In this document: positions 1-6,948 of the stretch, piece after piece | How positions within the stretch are numbered: position 1 is the first letter of the stretch | Layout: each line of letters begins with the position of its first letter | From: an uncultured Roseburia sp. | GTDB taxonomy: Bacteria > Bacillota > Clostridia > Lachnospirales > Lachnospiraceae | Assembly: GCA_947384095.1 (NCBI GenBank) | Contig: CANDFU010000018.1 | Coordinates: 1 to 12,567 of the forward strand | Direction: 5' to 3' | DNA: 12,567 bases | Translations under genes and position numbers: made by a program | The notes under the pieces: model-generated | Seen by the model: only the letters and a program-made list of their open reading frames with translations | What the model was told of the DNA's origin: nothing | Databases searched by the model: none

Positions 1-44
1 CACTATAACCTACACTCTTTCCCTACACGACGCTCTTCCGATCT
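1..44 (+). other. Illumina sequencing adapter retained at contig end (artefact)
   Basis: Bases 12-44 match the complete 33-base Illumina Read 1 adapter/primer, beginning ACACTCTTTCCC and ending GCTCTTCCGATCT. Bases 1-3 (CAC) fit the end of the P5 arm. The eight bases between (4-11, TATAACCT) sit exactly where an i5 index belongs and differ by one base from the TruSeq HT index D501 (TATAGCCT, from memory). The structure P5 end, 8-base index, Read 1 primer, insert is therefore complete. Read on the minus strand, the adapter encodes RSEERRVGKECRL, a peptide typical of adapter contamination in predicted proteins. Genomic sequence starts at base 45. Confidence 0.97.
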
Positions 45-152
45 ATAACAAAAATCCTCATATTCATTTTCCGTCTCCTGCTCCTGTCCCTCGACGACTG
101 CCGGCTTTTCCTTCCCCTCTTCCGTTATCTCTCTGTAATCGTTTTCGCTCAT
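45..152 (-). CDS. Truncated N-terminus of an unidentified acidic protein (3' end lost at contig end)
   Basis: The first 36 codons of a minus-strand gene are interrupted by the adapter at base 44/45. The ATG at 152-150 is chosen because AGAGGAG lies 6 bases upstream and a promoter at 207-235 gives a leader of about 48 bases. An upstream in-frame GTG at 233 overlaps the -35 box, and an ATG at 194 lies too close to the predicted transcript start and to its GGAG. The visible peptide is hydrophilic and strongly acidic (MSENDYREITEEGKEKP, then many Glu, ending EYEDFCY). It has no signal peptide or membrane segment. Its last residues, ending at a Cys, are faintly like the lead-in to the Cys-rich N-terminal zinc domain of ClpX-like ATPases seen in some Lachnospiraceae. 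That resemblance is from memory and is weak. Anything read past FCY is adapter and should be discarded. Confidence 0.6.
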
Positions 153-206
153 CCATCTCTCCTCTGACTGACAGATTACCGTCTGCTTTGGCATTTCTCC
201 AGACTT

Positions 207-235
207 ATTATAATGCAAACAGGCGGCAATCACAA
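207..235 (-). promoter_or_regulatory. Sigma-A-type promoter for the truncated gene
   Basis: On the minus strand TTGTGA (235-230) and a perfect TATAAT (212-207) are separated by exactly 17 bases. The predicted transcript start is near base 200, about 48 bases before the ATG at 152. The promoter shows that the truncated gene is transcribed separately from the aldo/keto reductase upstream. Confidence 0.7.
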
Positions 236-262
236 GAAAAGAAGCGATATTTCATTTTTATT

Positions 263-316
263 TTATTTTGGCGGATTTCCTGCATATCTTTCATTCACAT
301 AACAGATTTTATTCAT
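263..316 (-). CDS. Possible 17-codon small ORF after the aldo/keto reductase
   Basis: A short frame encodes MNKICYVNERYAGNPPK and ends in TAA. Its ATG lies 12 bases beyond the reductase stop codon, and a purine-rich AGGAGAGG overlapping that stop sits at ribosome-binding distance, so reinitiation by terminating ribosomes is possible. The peptide has no recognised motif and is too short to judge by composition. It could equally be a chance frame in a 93-base gap. It is listed because the ribosome site and coupled position are better than expected for noise. Confidence 0.18.
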   Translation of the reverse strand: MNKICYVNERYAGNPPK

Positions 317-328
317 CGATCGCCTCTC

Positions 329-1507
329 CTACCACAATCGAAACAACTGAATCGCATTTTTCATCAGCTTATACGAAACCGTCTCCAGTTCCGCCGCGGC
401 AGCCGCAAGCTCCCTGCGGATTTCAATGTGCTGCGGGCAATGGCTCTCGCACTTTCCACAGGCGATGCACTGGGAGGCGCTGGCCGTATCCTTGCGGAAA
501 GCCGTACACTGCAGATAATCCCGGCGCCCCGACCGCTTTCCCTCAGAATACATCGCGTTGTAACAGCGGAATGTTCCAGGGATATCCACCCCTTTCGGAC
601 ACGGCATACAATACCCGCACCCGGTACAGCCCACCCTGACACTTCGCTCAATCTCCTGTTTTACCCGGGCAATCAGTGCCCGGTCAGAATCCGTCATGCA
701 GCCCGCCGGGGACAGGTCCGCCGTCTTAACGTTTTCCTCCACCATCTCCATCGAATTCATCCCCGAGAGCACACAGGTCACTTCCGGCTGGTCATACAGC
801 CATTTAAATGCCAGCGCCGCGGGCGTCCTCCCTTCCTCATCGCGCCGGAACACTTCTTTTGCCGCTTCTGGCAGAAGATCGACAAGACGTCCGCCGCGCA
901 GCGGTTCCATAATCATCACCGGAAGGCCTTTCGCATGCGCATACTTAAGCCCGCCCACCCCCGCCTGGGAGTATTCGTCCATATAATTGTACTGTATCTG
1001 GCAGAAGTCCCAGTCATAAGCATCCACAAGCTTCCGAAACATCTCCGTATTTCCGTGATAGGAAAAACCAATGTTGCGTATCTGCCCCGATGCAAGCTTT
1101 CCCTCAATCCATTCCGTAATCCCCATTCTCTTCAGCTTTTCCCAGGTGGGAATATCGGTGAGCATATGCATCAGATAAAAATCTATGTAATCCGTCTGAA
1201 GACCCTTTAACTCTTCTCTGAACATCTTTTCCACGCCGTCCATCGACCGGATCAGATAATGGGGCAGCTTTGTAGCAAGATAAATCTGTTCCCGGCAGCC
1301 GCTGCGGCGCAGAATCTCTCCGACCGCAGCCTCATTTCCCGGATAGACATACGCAGTATCAAAATAATTTACCCCCGCATCAATTGCAGCTGCCACCTCC
1401 TGTAACGCCTTTTCTATATCAATACCGCCGCCTTTCCTGGTAAACCGCATACAGCCGTAGCCGAGAACGGAAATATCGTTACCCTTTTTGTCTTTTCGAT
1501 ACTGCAT
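329..1507 (-). CDS. Aldo/keto reductase with C-terminal double 4Fe-4S ferredoxin domain
   Basis: This is a 392-residue cytoplasmic oxidoreductase. The N-terminal TIM-barrel aldo/keto reductase domain (about 1-275) carries the usual catalytic tetrad as Asp50 and Tyr55 (FDTAYVY), Lys80 (ATK) and His114 (LMHM). The C-terminal part has two ferredoxin-like cysteine sets: CTGCGYCMPCP (Cys294, 297, 300, 303) and CIACGKCESHCP (Cys347, 350, 353, 357). Such fused reductases are common in anaerobic Clostridia; their physiological substrates are mostly unknown, and the clusters suggest ferredoxin-linked electron transfer. The start at 1507 is preferred over an ATG four codons upstream because GGAGG lies 5 bases before it. 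It follows nadE by 82 bases with no convincing terminator or promoter in between, so it is probably the last gene of that transcript. The substrate cannot be told from the sequence. Confidence 0.9.
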   Translation of the reverse strand: MQYRKDKKGNDISVLGYGCMRFTRKGGGIDIEKALQEVAAAIDAGVNYFDTAYVYPGNEAAVGEILRRSGCREQIYLATKLPHYLIRSMDGVEKMFREELKGLQTDYIDFYLMHMLTDIPTWEKLKRMGITEWIEGKLASGQIRNIGFSYHGNTEMFRKLVDAYDWDFCQIQYNYMDEYSQAGVGGLKYAHAKGLPVMIMEPLRGGRLVDLLPEAAKEVFRRDEEGRTPAALAFKWLYDQPEVTCVLSGMNSMEMVEENVKTADLSPAGCMTDSDRALIARVKQEIERSVRVGCTGCGYCMPCPKGVDIPGTFRCYNAMYSEGKRSGRRDYLQCTAFRKDTASASQCIACGKCESHCPQHIEIRRELAAAAAELETVSYKLMKNAIQLFRLW

Positions 1508-1589
1508 GATATCCTCCATTTCAAATAATATATGACAGAAATCTTTCGCACTGATCTTTCCATCCGGACATGAAGTAAACGAACCGCGC

Positions 1590-3512
1590 CTAAGGCATGG
1601 CCTGCAGTTCCGCCAGCTCGTCCAGCCAGATACGCGCGCAGGCGTCCGAGGGCATCCTTAAGTCGCCGCGCGGCGAAACGGCCACACTCCCGACTTTCGG
1701 CCCGTCCGGCAGACAGGAACGCTTAAACTGCTGACTGAAAAACCTGCGGTAAAATACCGTAAGCCATTTTAAGATTACTTCATCCCCATACATCCCTGCG
1801 AAAGCCGTCCGCGCAAGGCGGTATACCTTCGCAGGGGAGAAGCCCTGGCGCAGCATCTGATACAGGAAAAAATCATGCAGCTCATAAGGACCCACAATAT
1901 CCTCCGTCTTCTGGGAGATTTTCCCGTCCTCCGGCGGCAGCAGCTCGGGCGAAACCGGCGTATCGAGCACGTCAAGCAGCACCGCGGCAAGCGCATCGTC
2001 CCCGCAGGTATCGGCATAATAACGCACCAGATGGCGCACCAGTGTTTTCGGCACGGAAGAATTAACCCCGTACATGGACATGTGATCCCCGTTGTAGGTA
2101 GCCCAGCCCAGGGCAAGCTCCGAGAGATCCCCGGTCCCGATCACCATGCCGCCGGCCTGGTTGGCAATATCCATCAGAATCTGGGTCCGCTCCCTCGCCT
2201 GCCCGTTCTCGTACGTCACGTCGTGGCGTGTAAGCTCCTGCCCGATATCCTTAAAATGAACGCTGACCGCTTCTCTGATATCTACCTCTGTAAAGTCCGC
2301 GCCGAGACACCGGATCAGACTGACCGCATTGTCGTAGGTGCGGTCAGTCGTGCCAAATCCCGGCATCGTAACCGCGCGGATTCCGCCGTGCCCAAGCCCC
2401 AGCAGATCAAACGCCCGGACCGTGACAAGGAGCGCCAGCGTAGAATCCAGACCGCCGGAAATCCCCACGACCGCCGTCTTACATCCCGTGTGTTCCAGCC
2501 GCTTTTTTAACCCCATCGACTGAATGGAAAGAATCTCATCACACCGCTTTTCCCTGTCGGATCTGCCGTCCGGCACAAACGGCGTCCTGTCAATCTGACG
2601 TGTCAGCACAGTTTCTTCCAGAGTGAGCGGAAACAAAATCTTCTCATAACCGTCCTCGCGCGCCGCAAAAGTTCCCATACGTCTGCGCTCCGACAGCAGC
2701 TTAAAGACGTCGATCTCCGAGTAAATCGTCTGGTTGCGAAAACGGACGGCCTCCTCTAAAAGGATCCCGTTTTCCGCAATCATATTGTGGGCAGAGTAAA
2801 CCACATCCTGCGTGGATTCGCCGTCTCCCGCGCTGGCATAGACATATCCGCAGAGCAGACGCGCGGACTGCCCCTTTACCAGCTCTCTCCGATAGAGGTC
2901 TTTCCCTGTCGTCTCGTCCGATGCGGAAAGATTTACAAGGATGTCCGCACCGTTTAAAGCGTGCCGGATGGACGGCGGCTCCGGCGCCCACAAATCCTCA
3001 CAGATCTCCGCCGCCACGGTAATCTCCGGCATATCGTCACAGACAAACAAAAGCCTTGTTCCCATCAAAACCTCTGTCGCACGGGAAAGGCGCACCGGAA
3101 CCGGCTCTTCCATCCCCGGCGCAAAATGCCGTGTCTCGTAAAATTCATTATAGGCCGGGATATATGTTTTGGGCACGAGTCCCAGCACCTTGCCCCGGCA
3201 GACTGCCGCCGCCGTGTTATACAATTTCCCGTTCCATGCAACCGGAAGCCCCACAAAAACAAGGGCGTCGATGCCGGATGACGATATCGCTATCCTCTGA
3301 AGCGCTTCCTTTGCGCCGGCCAGCAGCGCCTCCTGCCAGAACAGATCGCCGCAGGAATATCCTGTGACGCAAAGCTCCGGCAGAACAATGATTTTGGCCC
3401 CCTCCGACGCCGCCTCCCGGATACAGGCGCTGATCACTTCCGCGTTATAGCGTGTGTCTGCAACCCTGATTTTCGGCGAAACTGCCGCCGTCTTTACAAA
3501 TCCCTGTCTCAT
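1590..3512 (-). CDS. nadE: Glutamine-dependent NAD+ synthetase
   Basis: The 640-residue enzyme catalyses the last step of NAD+ synthesis, amidating nicotinate adenine dinucleotide with ATP and ammonia drawn from glutamine. The N-terminal nitrilase-type glutaminase domain (about 1-270) has the Glu-Lys-Cys triad as Glu46 (LPELCVTGYS), Lys115 (LVPKTYIPAYNEFYE) and Cys171 (AEICEDLW). The C-terminal synthetase domain (about 320-640) has the ATP pyrophosphatase P-loop SGGLDST at 352-358 and the downstream GTGDLSELALGW motif. The length fits the long two-domain form, as in Mycobacterium, not the short ammonia-dependent form. The start at 3512 is chosen because AGAGG lies just upstream; an ATG eight codons earlier has no comparable site. 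It lies 79 bases after hslO with no terminator visible, suggesting cotranscription. No frameshift or missing catalytic residue is seen. Confidence 0.96.
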   Translation of the reverse strand: MRQGFVKTAAVSPKIRVADTRYNAEVISACIREAASEGAKIIVLPELCVTGYSCGDLFWQEALLAGAKEALQRIAISSSGIDALVFVGLPVAWNGKLYNTAAAVCRGKVLGLVPKTYIPAYNEFYETRHFAPGMEEPVPVRLSRATEVLMGTRLLFVCDDMPEITVAAEICEDLWAPEPPSIRHALNGADILVNLSASDETTGKDLYRRELVKGQSARLLCGYVYASAGDGESTQDVVYSAHNMIAENGILLEEAVRFRNQTIYSEIDVFKLLSERRRMGTFAAREDGYEKILFPLTLEETVLTRQIDRTPFVPDGRSDREKRCDEILSIQSMGLKKRLEHTGCKTAVVGISGGLDSTLALLVTVRAFDLLGLGHGGIRAVTMPGFGTTDRTYDNAVSLIRCLGADFTEVDIREAVSVHFKDIGQELTRHDVTYENGQARERTQILMDIANQAGGMVIGTGDLSELALGWATYNGDHMSMYGVNSSVPKTLVRHLVRYYADTCGDDALAAVLLDVLDTPVSPELLPPEDGKISQKTEDIVGPYELHDFFLYQMLRQGFSPAKVYRLARTAFAGMYGDEVILKWLTVFYRRFFSQQFKRSCLPDGPKVGSVAVSPRGDLRMPSDACARIWLDELAELQAMP

Positions 3513-3591
3513 GTTTCCCTCTTTTCTGCACATCATCCATGCAAATAACGCTTCCGCTTTCCGTCTTCTGCCCGCATGCGCACGGATACTT

Positions 3592-4455
3592 TCACAGCTT
3601 TTTTAGTTCATCAATCTCAAACCGGTATGCTTTATTGCAAAACTGACACCTGACCTCAATCCCCTCACCGTCACGAATGATATCATCCAGATCTTTGCGG
3701 CTAAGCGTCGAGAGCACTCTCTCTATCCGCTCTTTGGAACAGTCGCAGTGAAAACCCGTCTCCAACGTATCCGTGATCTTTAAACCAAACTCACCGAGAA
3801 TGATCTTTAGCATCTCCTCCGGTGAATTGCCGGCCTCAAGCATTTCCGTCACCGACGCAATCTCCGTGATTTTCTTTTCCAGCCGGTCGATAACCTCGTC
3901 CGCCGTAAACGGCATAAGCTGGATAATAAAACCGCCCGACTGCCGCACAGCCCCGTCCGGTTCCACAAGCACGCCAAGGCCTACCGCTGACGGAATCTGC
4001 TCCGAGGTTGCAAAATAATACGTCAGATCCTCCGCAATTTCTCCTGTCTGTAAGGCAATCTGGCCGACATAGGGCTCTTTTAAACCCATATCCTTGATCA
4101 CACTCATGACGCCTAAGCCCAGCGCCCCGCCGACGTCCAGCTTGCCCTGCGCATTCGGAGGCAGGCTGACATCGGCCGCCGACGGAAATCCCTTGACATG
4201 GCCGCCCGCATCCGCCGTCACCGTCAGTCCCTTCGCCGGGCCGCCGCACTGAATCTGTATTGTCAGAAGGTCTTTTTCCCCCTTCATCATACTCCCCATC
4301 ATCGCCGCCCCGGAAAGCAGCCGGCCGAGGGCCGCCGTAATCACCGGGCTTGTGTTGTGAAAACGCCTTGCGTCCTCCGACATCTGCCTTGAAGTCACTG
4401 CAAATGCCCGGATCTGTCCCTCCGCCGCAGTCGCCCTTACAATATAATCTCCCAT
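3592..4455 (-). CDS. hslO: Redox-regulated molecular chaperone Hsp33
   Basis: This 287-residue cytoplasmic holdase chaperone is activated by oxidation of a zinc-bound cysteine switch. The N-terminal domain begins DYIVRATAAEGQIRAFAV and contains HNTSPVITAALGRLLSGA (33-50), both typical of the family. The C-terminal redox switch keeps all four zinc ligands in the usual CxC...CxxC arrangement: Cys237, Cys239, Cys270 and Cys273, so the protein should be redox-competent. The start at 4455 is set by GGGAGG 5-6 bases upstream and by the family N-terminus; reading further upstream would add a non-homologous stretch overlapping the methyltransferase end. It begins 31 bases after the methyltransferase stop, so the two are likely cotranscribed. 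Length and domain order are normal. Confidence 0.96.
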   Translation of the reverse strand: MGDYIVRATAAEGQIRAFAVTSRQMSEDARRFHNTSPVITAALGRLLSGAAMMGSMMKGEKDLLTIQIQCGGPAKGLTVTADAGGHVKGFPSAADVSLPPNAQGKLDVGGALGLGVMSVIKDMGLKEPYVGQIALQTGEIAEDLTYYFATSEQIPSAVGLGVLVEPDGAVRQSGGFIIQLMPFTADEVIDRLEKKITEIASVTEMLEAGNSPEEMLKIILGEFGLKITDTLETGFHCDCSKERIERVLSTLSRKDLDDIIRDGEGIEVRCQFCNKAYRFEIDELKKL

Positions 4456-4486
4456 TTTATCCTCCCTTATAACCCCCGTTCCAATT

Positions 4487-5251
4487 TTATCGGCCTTTAC
4501 GGCATTCCCGCGCGACAAACGATATGCGCTCGCTCTTTTCCTTCACCGGTTCCCTCGTAAACGCATCGAATACAGCCACAACCTCCATTCCCGCCTCCGC
4601 AAGCAGACGCCCGACCGTATCGGGCGGATAGGCGCGCTGAAAATGCGTCTCCTCATATCGTCTGTAATATCCGTTCTCCTCACGGATATAAAGCGTCAGG
4701 TCATATTCGTTGATTCCGTCCGCCTCATCAAAAGCATTCTCCCAGATAAAACTACCCTCTTCCCGATTCTCACAGATGGTCGTCTCTCCCAGCAGTTCCC
4801 TGTACTTATATATCGTGTTGAGATCAAAGATAAAAATACCGCCCGGATCCAGATAATTATTGACAAGCGAAAAAACCCGCAGAAGCTCGTCCTCCCCGAG
4901 CAGATAATTTATGGAATCACAGACACTGACAACCGCGCGCACCGTGCCGAAAAGTTCAAATTCGCGCATGTCCTGCAGTAGATACAAAATACCGCCGGCA
5001 TCCCCCGGATCATCACCCCCGCTACGCGCAATACTGAGCATTTCCTCCGAATTGTCCACGCCGATCATATCAAACCCCGCCCTGGCAAGCCGCCTCGTCA
5101 GCTTCCCGGTCCCGCATCCCAGGTCAAGTACAAGTCCGTCTCTGATATCATATTCTCTCAGCAGATCAACCACATATCTGCTCCATTCCTCATACGGGAC
5201 ATTGTCCATAAACAGATCATATACCCCGGCAAACCCGCTGTATGCCTCCAT
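4487..5251 (-). CDS. Class I SAM-dependent methyltransferase
   Basis: The 254-residue soluble methyltransferase has the Rossmann-type glycine-rich SAM motif LVLDLGCGTGKL (40-51), the acidic loop GVDNSEEML (64-72) that would contact the ribose, and a motif IV-like region around VVSVCDSINYLL (107-118). Its N-terminus (YSGFAGVYDLFMDNVPYEEW) is like that of a broad family of uncharacterised Firmicute methyltransferases often found beside hslO. The acceptor substrate, small molecule or macromolecule, cannot be inferred. GGAGGAGG lies 6-7 bases before the ATG. It appears to be the first gene of the methyltransferase-hslO-nadE-reductase group, with a possible extended -10 promoter at 5297-5305. Confidence 0.88.
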   Translation of the reverse strand: MEAYSGFAGVYDLFMDNVPYEEWSRYVVDLLREYDIRDGLVLDLGCGTGKLTRRLARAGFDMIGVDNSEEMLSIARSGGDDPGDAGGILYLLQDMREFELFGTVRAVVSVCDSINYLLGEDELLRVFSLVNNYLDPGGIFIFDLNTIYKYRELLGETTICENREEGSFIWENAFDEADGINEYDLTLYIREENGYYRRYEETHFQRAYPPDTVGRLLAEAGMEVVAVFDAFTREPVKEKSERISFVARECRKGR

Positions 5252-5296
5252 ATACTTCCTCCTCCAAGCCTCTGTAAATACCAGTCCGGCTCATCC

Positions 5297-5305
5297 ATCA
5301 TACCA
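5297..5305 (-). promoter_or_regulatory. Possible extended -10 promoter for the methyltransferase-hslO-nadE group
   Basis: On the minus strand TGGTATGAT gives a TATGAT -10 box preceded by the TGn extension. The sequence 17 bases upstream (TGGAAG) is a poor -35 box. It lies 45 bases before the methyltransferase start and downstream of the phosphatase hairpin, where a promoter would be expected. Support is weak to moderate. Confidence 0.35.
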
Positions 5306-5345
5306 TATCCCGGAGCCTGCTTCCATTGAATCTTTTTCTGTTAAA

Positions 5346-5373
5346 GAGTCCGGAGTACGAAAAATGCGGACTC
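5346..5373 (-). terminator. Weak terminator-like hairpin after the phosphatase gene
   Basis: On the minus strand GAGTCCG (5373-5367) pairs with CGGACTC (5352-5346) across a 14-base loop, directly after the phosphatase stop codon, followed by TTTAACAG. The stem is only 7 pairs and the T-run is short, so termination is probably partial at best. Confidence 0.4.
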
Positions 5374-5376
5374 CTG

Positions 5377-6156
5377 CTATAAAAGCACGCTTTTTCGAAA
5401 TGTTACAATGGATTCCAGCGAAATATGCAGCCCCCCGCACAGATACGTCTCCATATCCGGATACTGCTCGTCAATGGCGGAAAACGCCCCGCCCAGATAG
5501 GAGTCTTTCGCAAGAAATGCATCCTTCACCGCAACCGCTTCCGACTCGGGCATTCCTGCCAGAAGCATCCGCTGGTAATACTTTTCGGCCTTAGGCTGAT
5601 TAACTTCATTTGTCAGCAGATAATCTTCCATGATTTGCTGACGATCCACACAAAGGGCAGAAAGCAATATGGCCGACAGCAACCCGCACCGGTCCTTCCC
5701 TTCGGTGCAATGCCACAGCACACTTCCTTCTGTAAAATCCTGTTTCATCACACATTCCGCCGCCCTGCCAAGGTTTCTCCTGCAGGATTCTTCCGTTGCC
5801 ATCATGCGATATAAATTTTCCATTTCAGGGATAAGCATTCCGATTTCATCCGCCCCCGCACTCTTCTCATGAGAAATGCCCACTACCCGCTCATCAAAAA
5901 CCGGAACCGGCAGGTACGCCACATTCTCCGGCACCACATCCGGCCGCTCGCTGCGTTCCGTCTCTGTCCGCAGATCAATGACTCTGGCAAGATGCCATTT
6001 CTCACGCAGGTTCATTGCGTCTGCAGTCGTTGCTTCCGCCAGATTGGCTGAGCGGAACAAAAACCCGGAGGCAATCACACGTCCGTCTGTTGTACGCATT
6101 CCTCCCAGGTCGCGCGCGTTCTGTATTCCTTCAAAATTCATTCTTCTGCTGTCCAT
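5377..6156 (-). CDS. Tyrosine-protein-phosphatase-like protein (CX5R family)
   Basis: The 259-residue protein has the fold signature of bacterial tyrosine/dual-specificity or phosphoinositide-type phosphatases. NARDLGGM lies near the N-terminus (13-20), RSANL at 36-40, the DLRTETE segment at 61-67, and the active-site P-loop HCTEGKDR at 149-156, with nucleophile Cys150 and phosphate-binding Arg156. The usual residue after GKDR is Thr; here it is Cys157 (GKDRCG), a second cysteine close to the nucleophile. There is no signal peptide, so it is probably cytoplasmic. The start at 6156 is preferred because AGAGGTGA lies upstream; an ATG at 6189 overlaps the -10 box. It has its own promoter (6188-6216) between the sialic acid operon and the housekeeping cluster. 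Substrates are unknown. Confidence 0.88.
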   Translation of the reverse strand: MDSRRMNFEGIQNARDLGGMRTTDGRVIASGFLFRSANLAEATTADAMNLREKWHLARVIDLRTETERSERPDVVPENVAYLPVPVFDERVVGISHEKSAGADEIGMLIPEMENLYRMMATEESCRRNLGRAAECVMKQDFTEGSVLWHCTEGKDRCGLLSAILLSALCVDRQQIMEDYLLTNEVNQPKAEKYYQRMLLAGMPESEAVAVKDAFLAKDSYLGGAFSAIDEQYPDMETYLCGGLHISLESIVTFRKSVLL

Positions 6157-6187
6157 TCGATCACCTCTGTTCTGATTTGTCGCTTTC

Positions 6188-6216
6188 ATTATAATTCAGC
6201 GCCCAATGAAAAGCAA
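6188..6216 (-). promoter_or_regulatory. Sigma-A-type promoter for the phosphatase gene
   Basis: On the minus strand TTGCTT (6216-6211) and a perfect TATAAT (6193-6188) are spaced 17 bases apart. The predicted start near 6181 gives a leader of about 25 bases with its ribosome site before the ATG at 6156. It lies just past the hairpin that ends the nan operon. Confidence 0.65.
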
Positions 6217-6253
6217 ACGCTTTCCATCAGCCTGCGCCCCCGCGCATGCAAAC

Positions 6254-6282
6254 GCCCCATCCGGCAGTCAGCCGGATGGGGC
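6254..6282 (-). terminator. Terminator-like hairpin ending the nan operon
   Basis: GCCCCATCCGGC (6254-6265) and GCCGGATGGGGC (6271-6282) form a perfect 12-pair GC-rich stem with a 5-base loop, starting 12 bases after the esterase stop. On the minus strand it is followed only by GTTTGCATG, so the T-run is weak. The position between the last nan gene and the next promoter supports a terminator or 3'-end stabiliser. Confidence 0.65.
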
Positions 6283-6294
6283 AGGCAAAAAACT

Positions 6295-6948
6295 CTATAC
6301 AGGAATAAAAATGTTTCTGATCCTTTCGGCGAGTGCATCCGCCAGTTCGCGGTGCCCCTCCTCCGTCAGATGCATAAAATCGATCGTATTCGGCTCCGCC
6401 GCAATCACCTGATTGGCGTCCAGATAGTGGCATCCTGTCAGCTCTGCGATTTTTCGAAATTCCGCCGGCAGTCCTTCTGATTTTTCAGCGCATCCCTTCC
6501 CCATCGTGGCTCCGATTTCCGTATCCACGTACCGCGGGCCGATGTTCTGAGGCGTCACGATCAATATATCCGCCCTGCCGTCACGCCAGCTGTCTTTTGT
6601 GGCAATGGCCTTGTCAACAAGGCGCTTTAATCCCAGACCGATACAGGCAGACGAGGCTCCGAACCGCTCTTTCGTGTCATTCGTTCCCAGCATAATCACC
6701 AGCAGATCGACCGGCTCATGGCTCATCAGACACGGATAGATATAATCCAGGCCGCAGAGCCCCTCATGGATCGGATCGGGAAAACTGGTAGTGCGCCCGC
6801 TTAAGCCTTCCTCAAGAACCAGATAATCCTCGCCCAGATTTTTCTGAAGCAGGCAGCACCATCTCTGCGCCTCGTCAAAACGTCCTCCGGTTACGGCGCA
6901 GTACCCATGTGTGTTGGAGTCTCCAAAACAGACAATATGCTTTTTCAT
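6295..6948 (-). CDS. SGNH/GDSL-family hydrolase, putative sialate O-acetylesterase
   Basis: This 217-residue esterase-type hydrolase has all SGNH blocks visible: block I CFGDSNTHG with nucleophile Ser11, a Gly in EGLSGRTT (47-54), block III LGTNDT with Asn90, and block V DFMHL with Asp190 and His193 completing the triad. There is no signal peptide, so it acts in the cytoplasm. Its ATG overlaps the nanE stop (ATGA), so translation is probably coupled to nanE and it is the last gene of the sialic acid operon. Removing O-acetyl groups from imported sialic acids before NanA cleavage is the natural inference, since acetylated forms are poor lyase substrates. It is not an obvious member of the larger periplasmic NanS type. 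Family assignment is firm; the substrate rests on context only. Confidence 0.9.
   Translation of the reverse strand: MKKHIVCFGDSNTHGYCAVTGGRFDEAQRWCCLLQKNLGEDYLVLEEGLSGRTTSFPDPIHEGLCGLDYIYPCLMSHEPVDLLVIMLGTNDTKERFGASSACIGLGLKRLVDKAIATKDSWRDGRADILIVTPQNIGPRYVDTEIGATMGKGCAEKSEGLPAEFRKIAELTGCHYLDANQVIAAEPNTIDFMHLTEEGHRELADALAERIRNIFIPV

Noticed and set aside
153..233. Longer N-terminus for the truncated gene from a GTG at 233
   Set aside because: This start overlaps the -35 box of a well-formed promoter whose transcript would begin near base 200. The ATG at 152 has a proper ribosome site.
188..1210. A 340-codon open frame on the plus strand opposite the aldo/keto reductase
   Set aside because: It lies antisense to a clearly homologous gene, has a composition rich in Arg, His and Pro, no ribosome site and no family motifs. 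It is a shadow of the GC-rich third positions of the real gene.
1508..1589. Separate promoter for the aldo/keto reductase
   Set aside because: TATATT occurs at a suitable distance before the start, but the sequence 17 bases upstream (ATCAGT) is not a credible -35 box and there is no TGn extension.
6254..6282. Terminator acting on the plus strand
   Set aside because: The stem is symmetric, but on the plus strand it is followed by CAGGCAAAAAAC with no T-run, and no plus-strand gene ends nearby.
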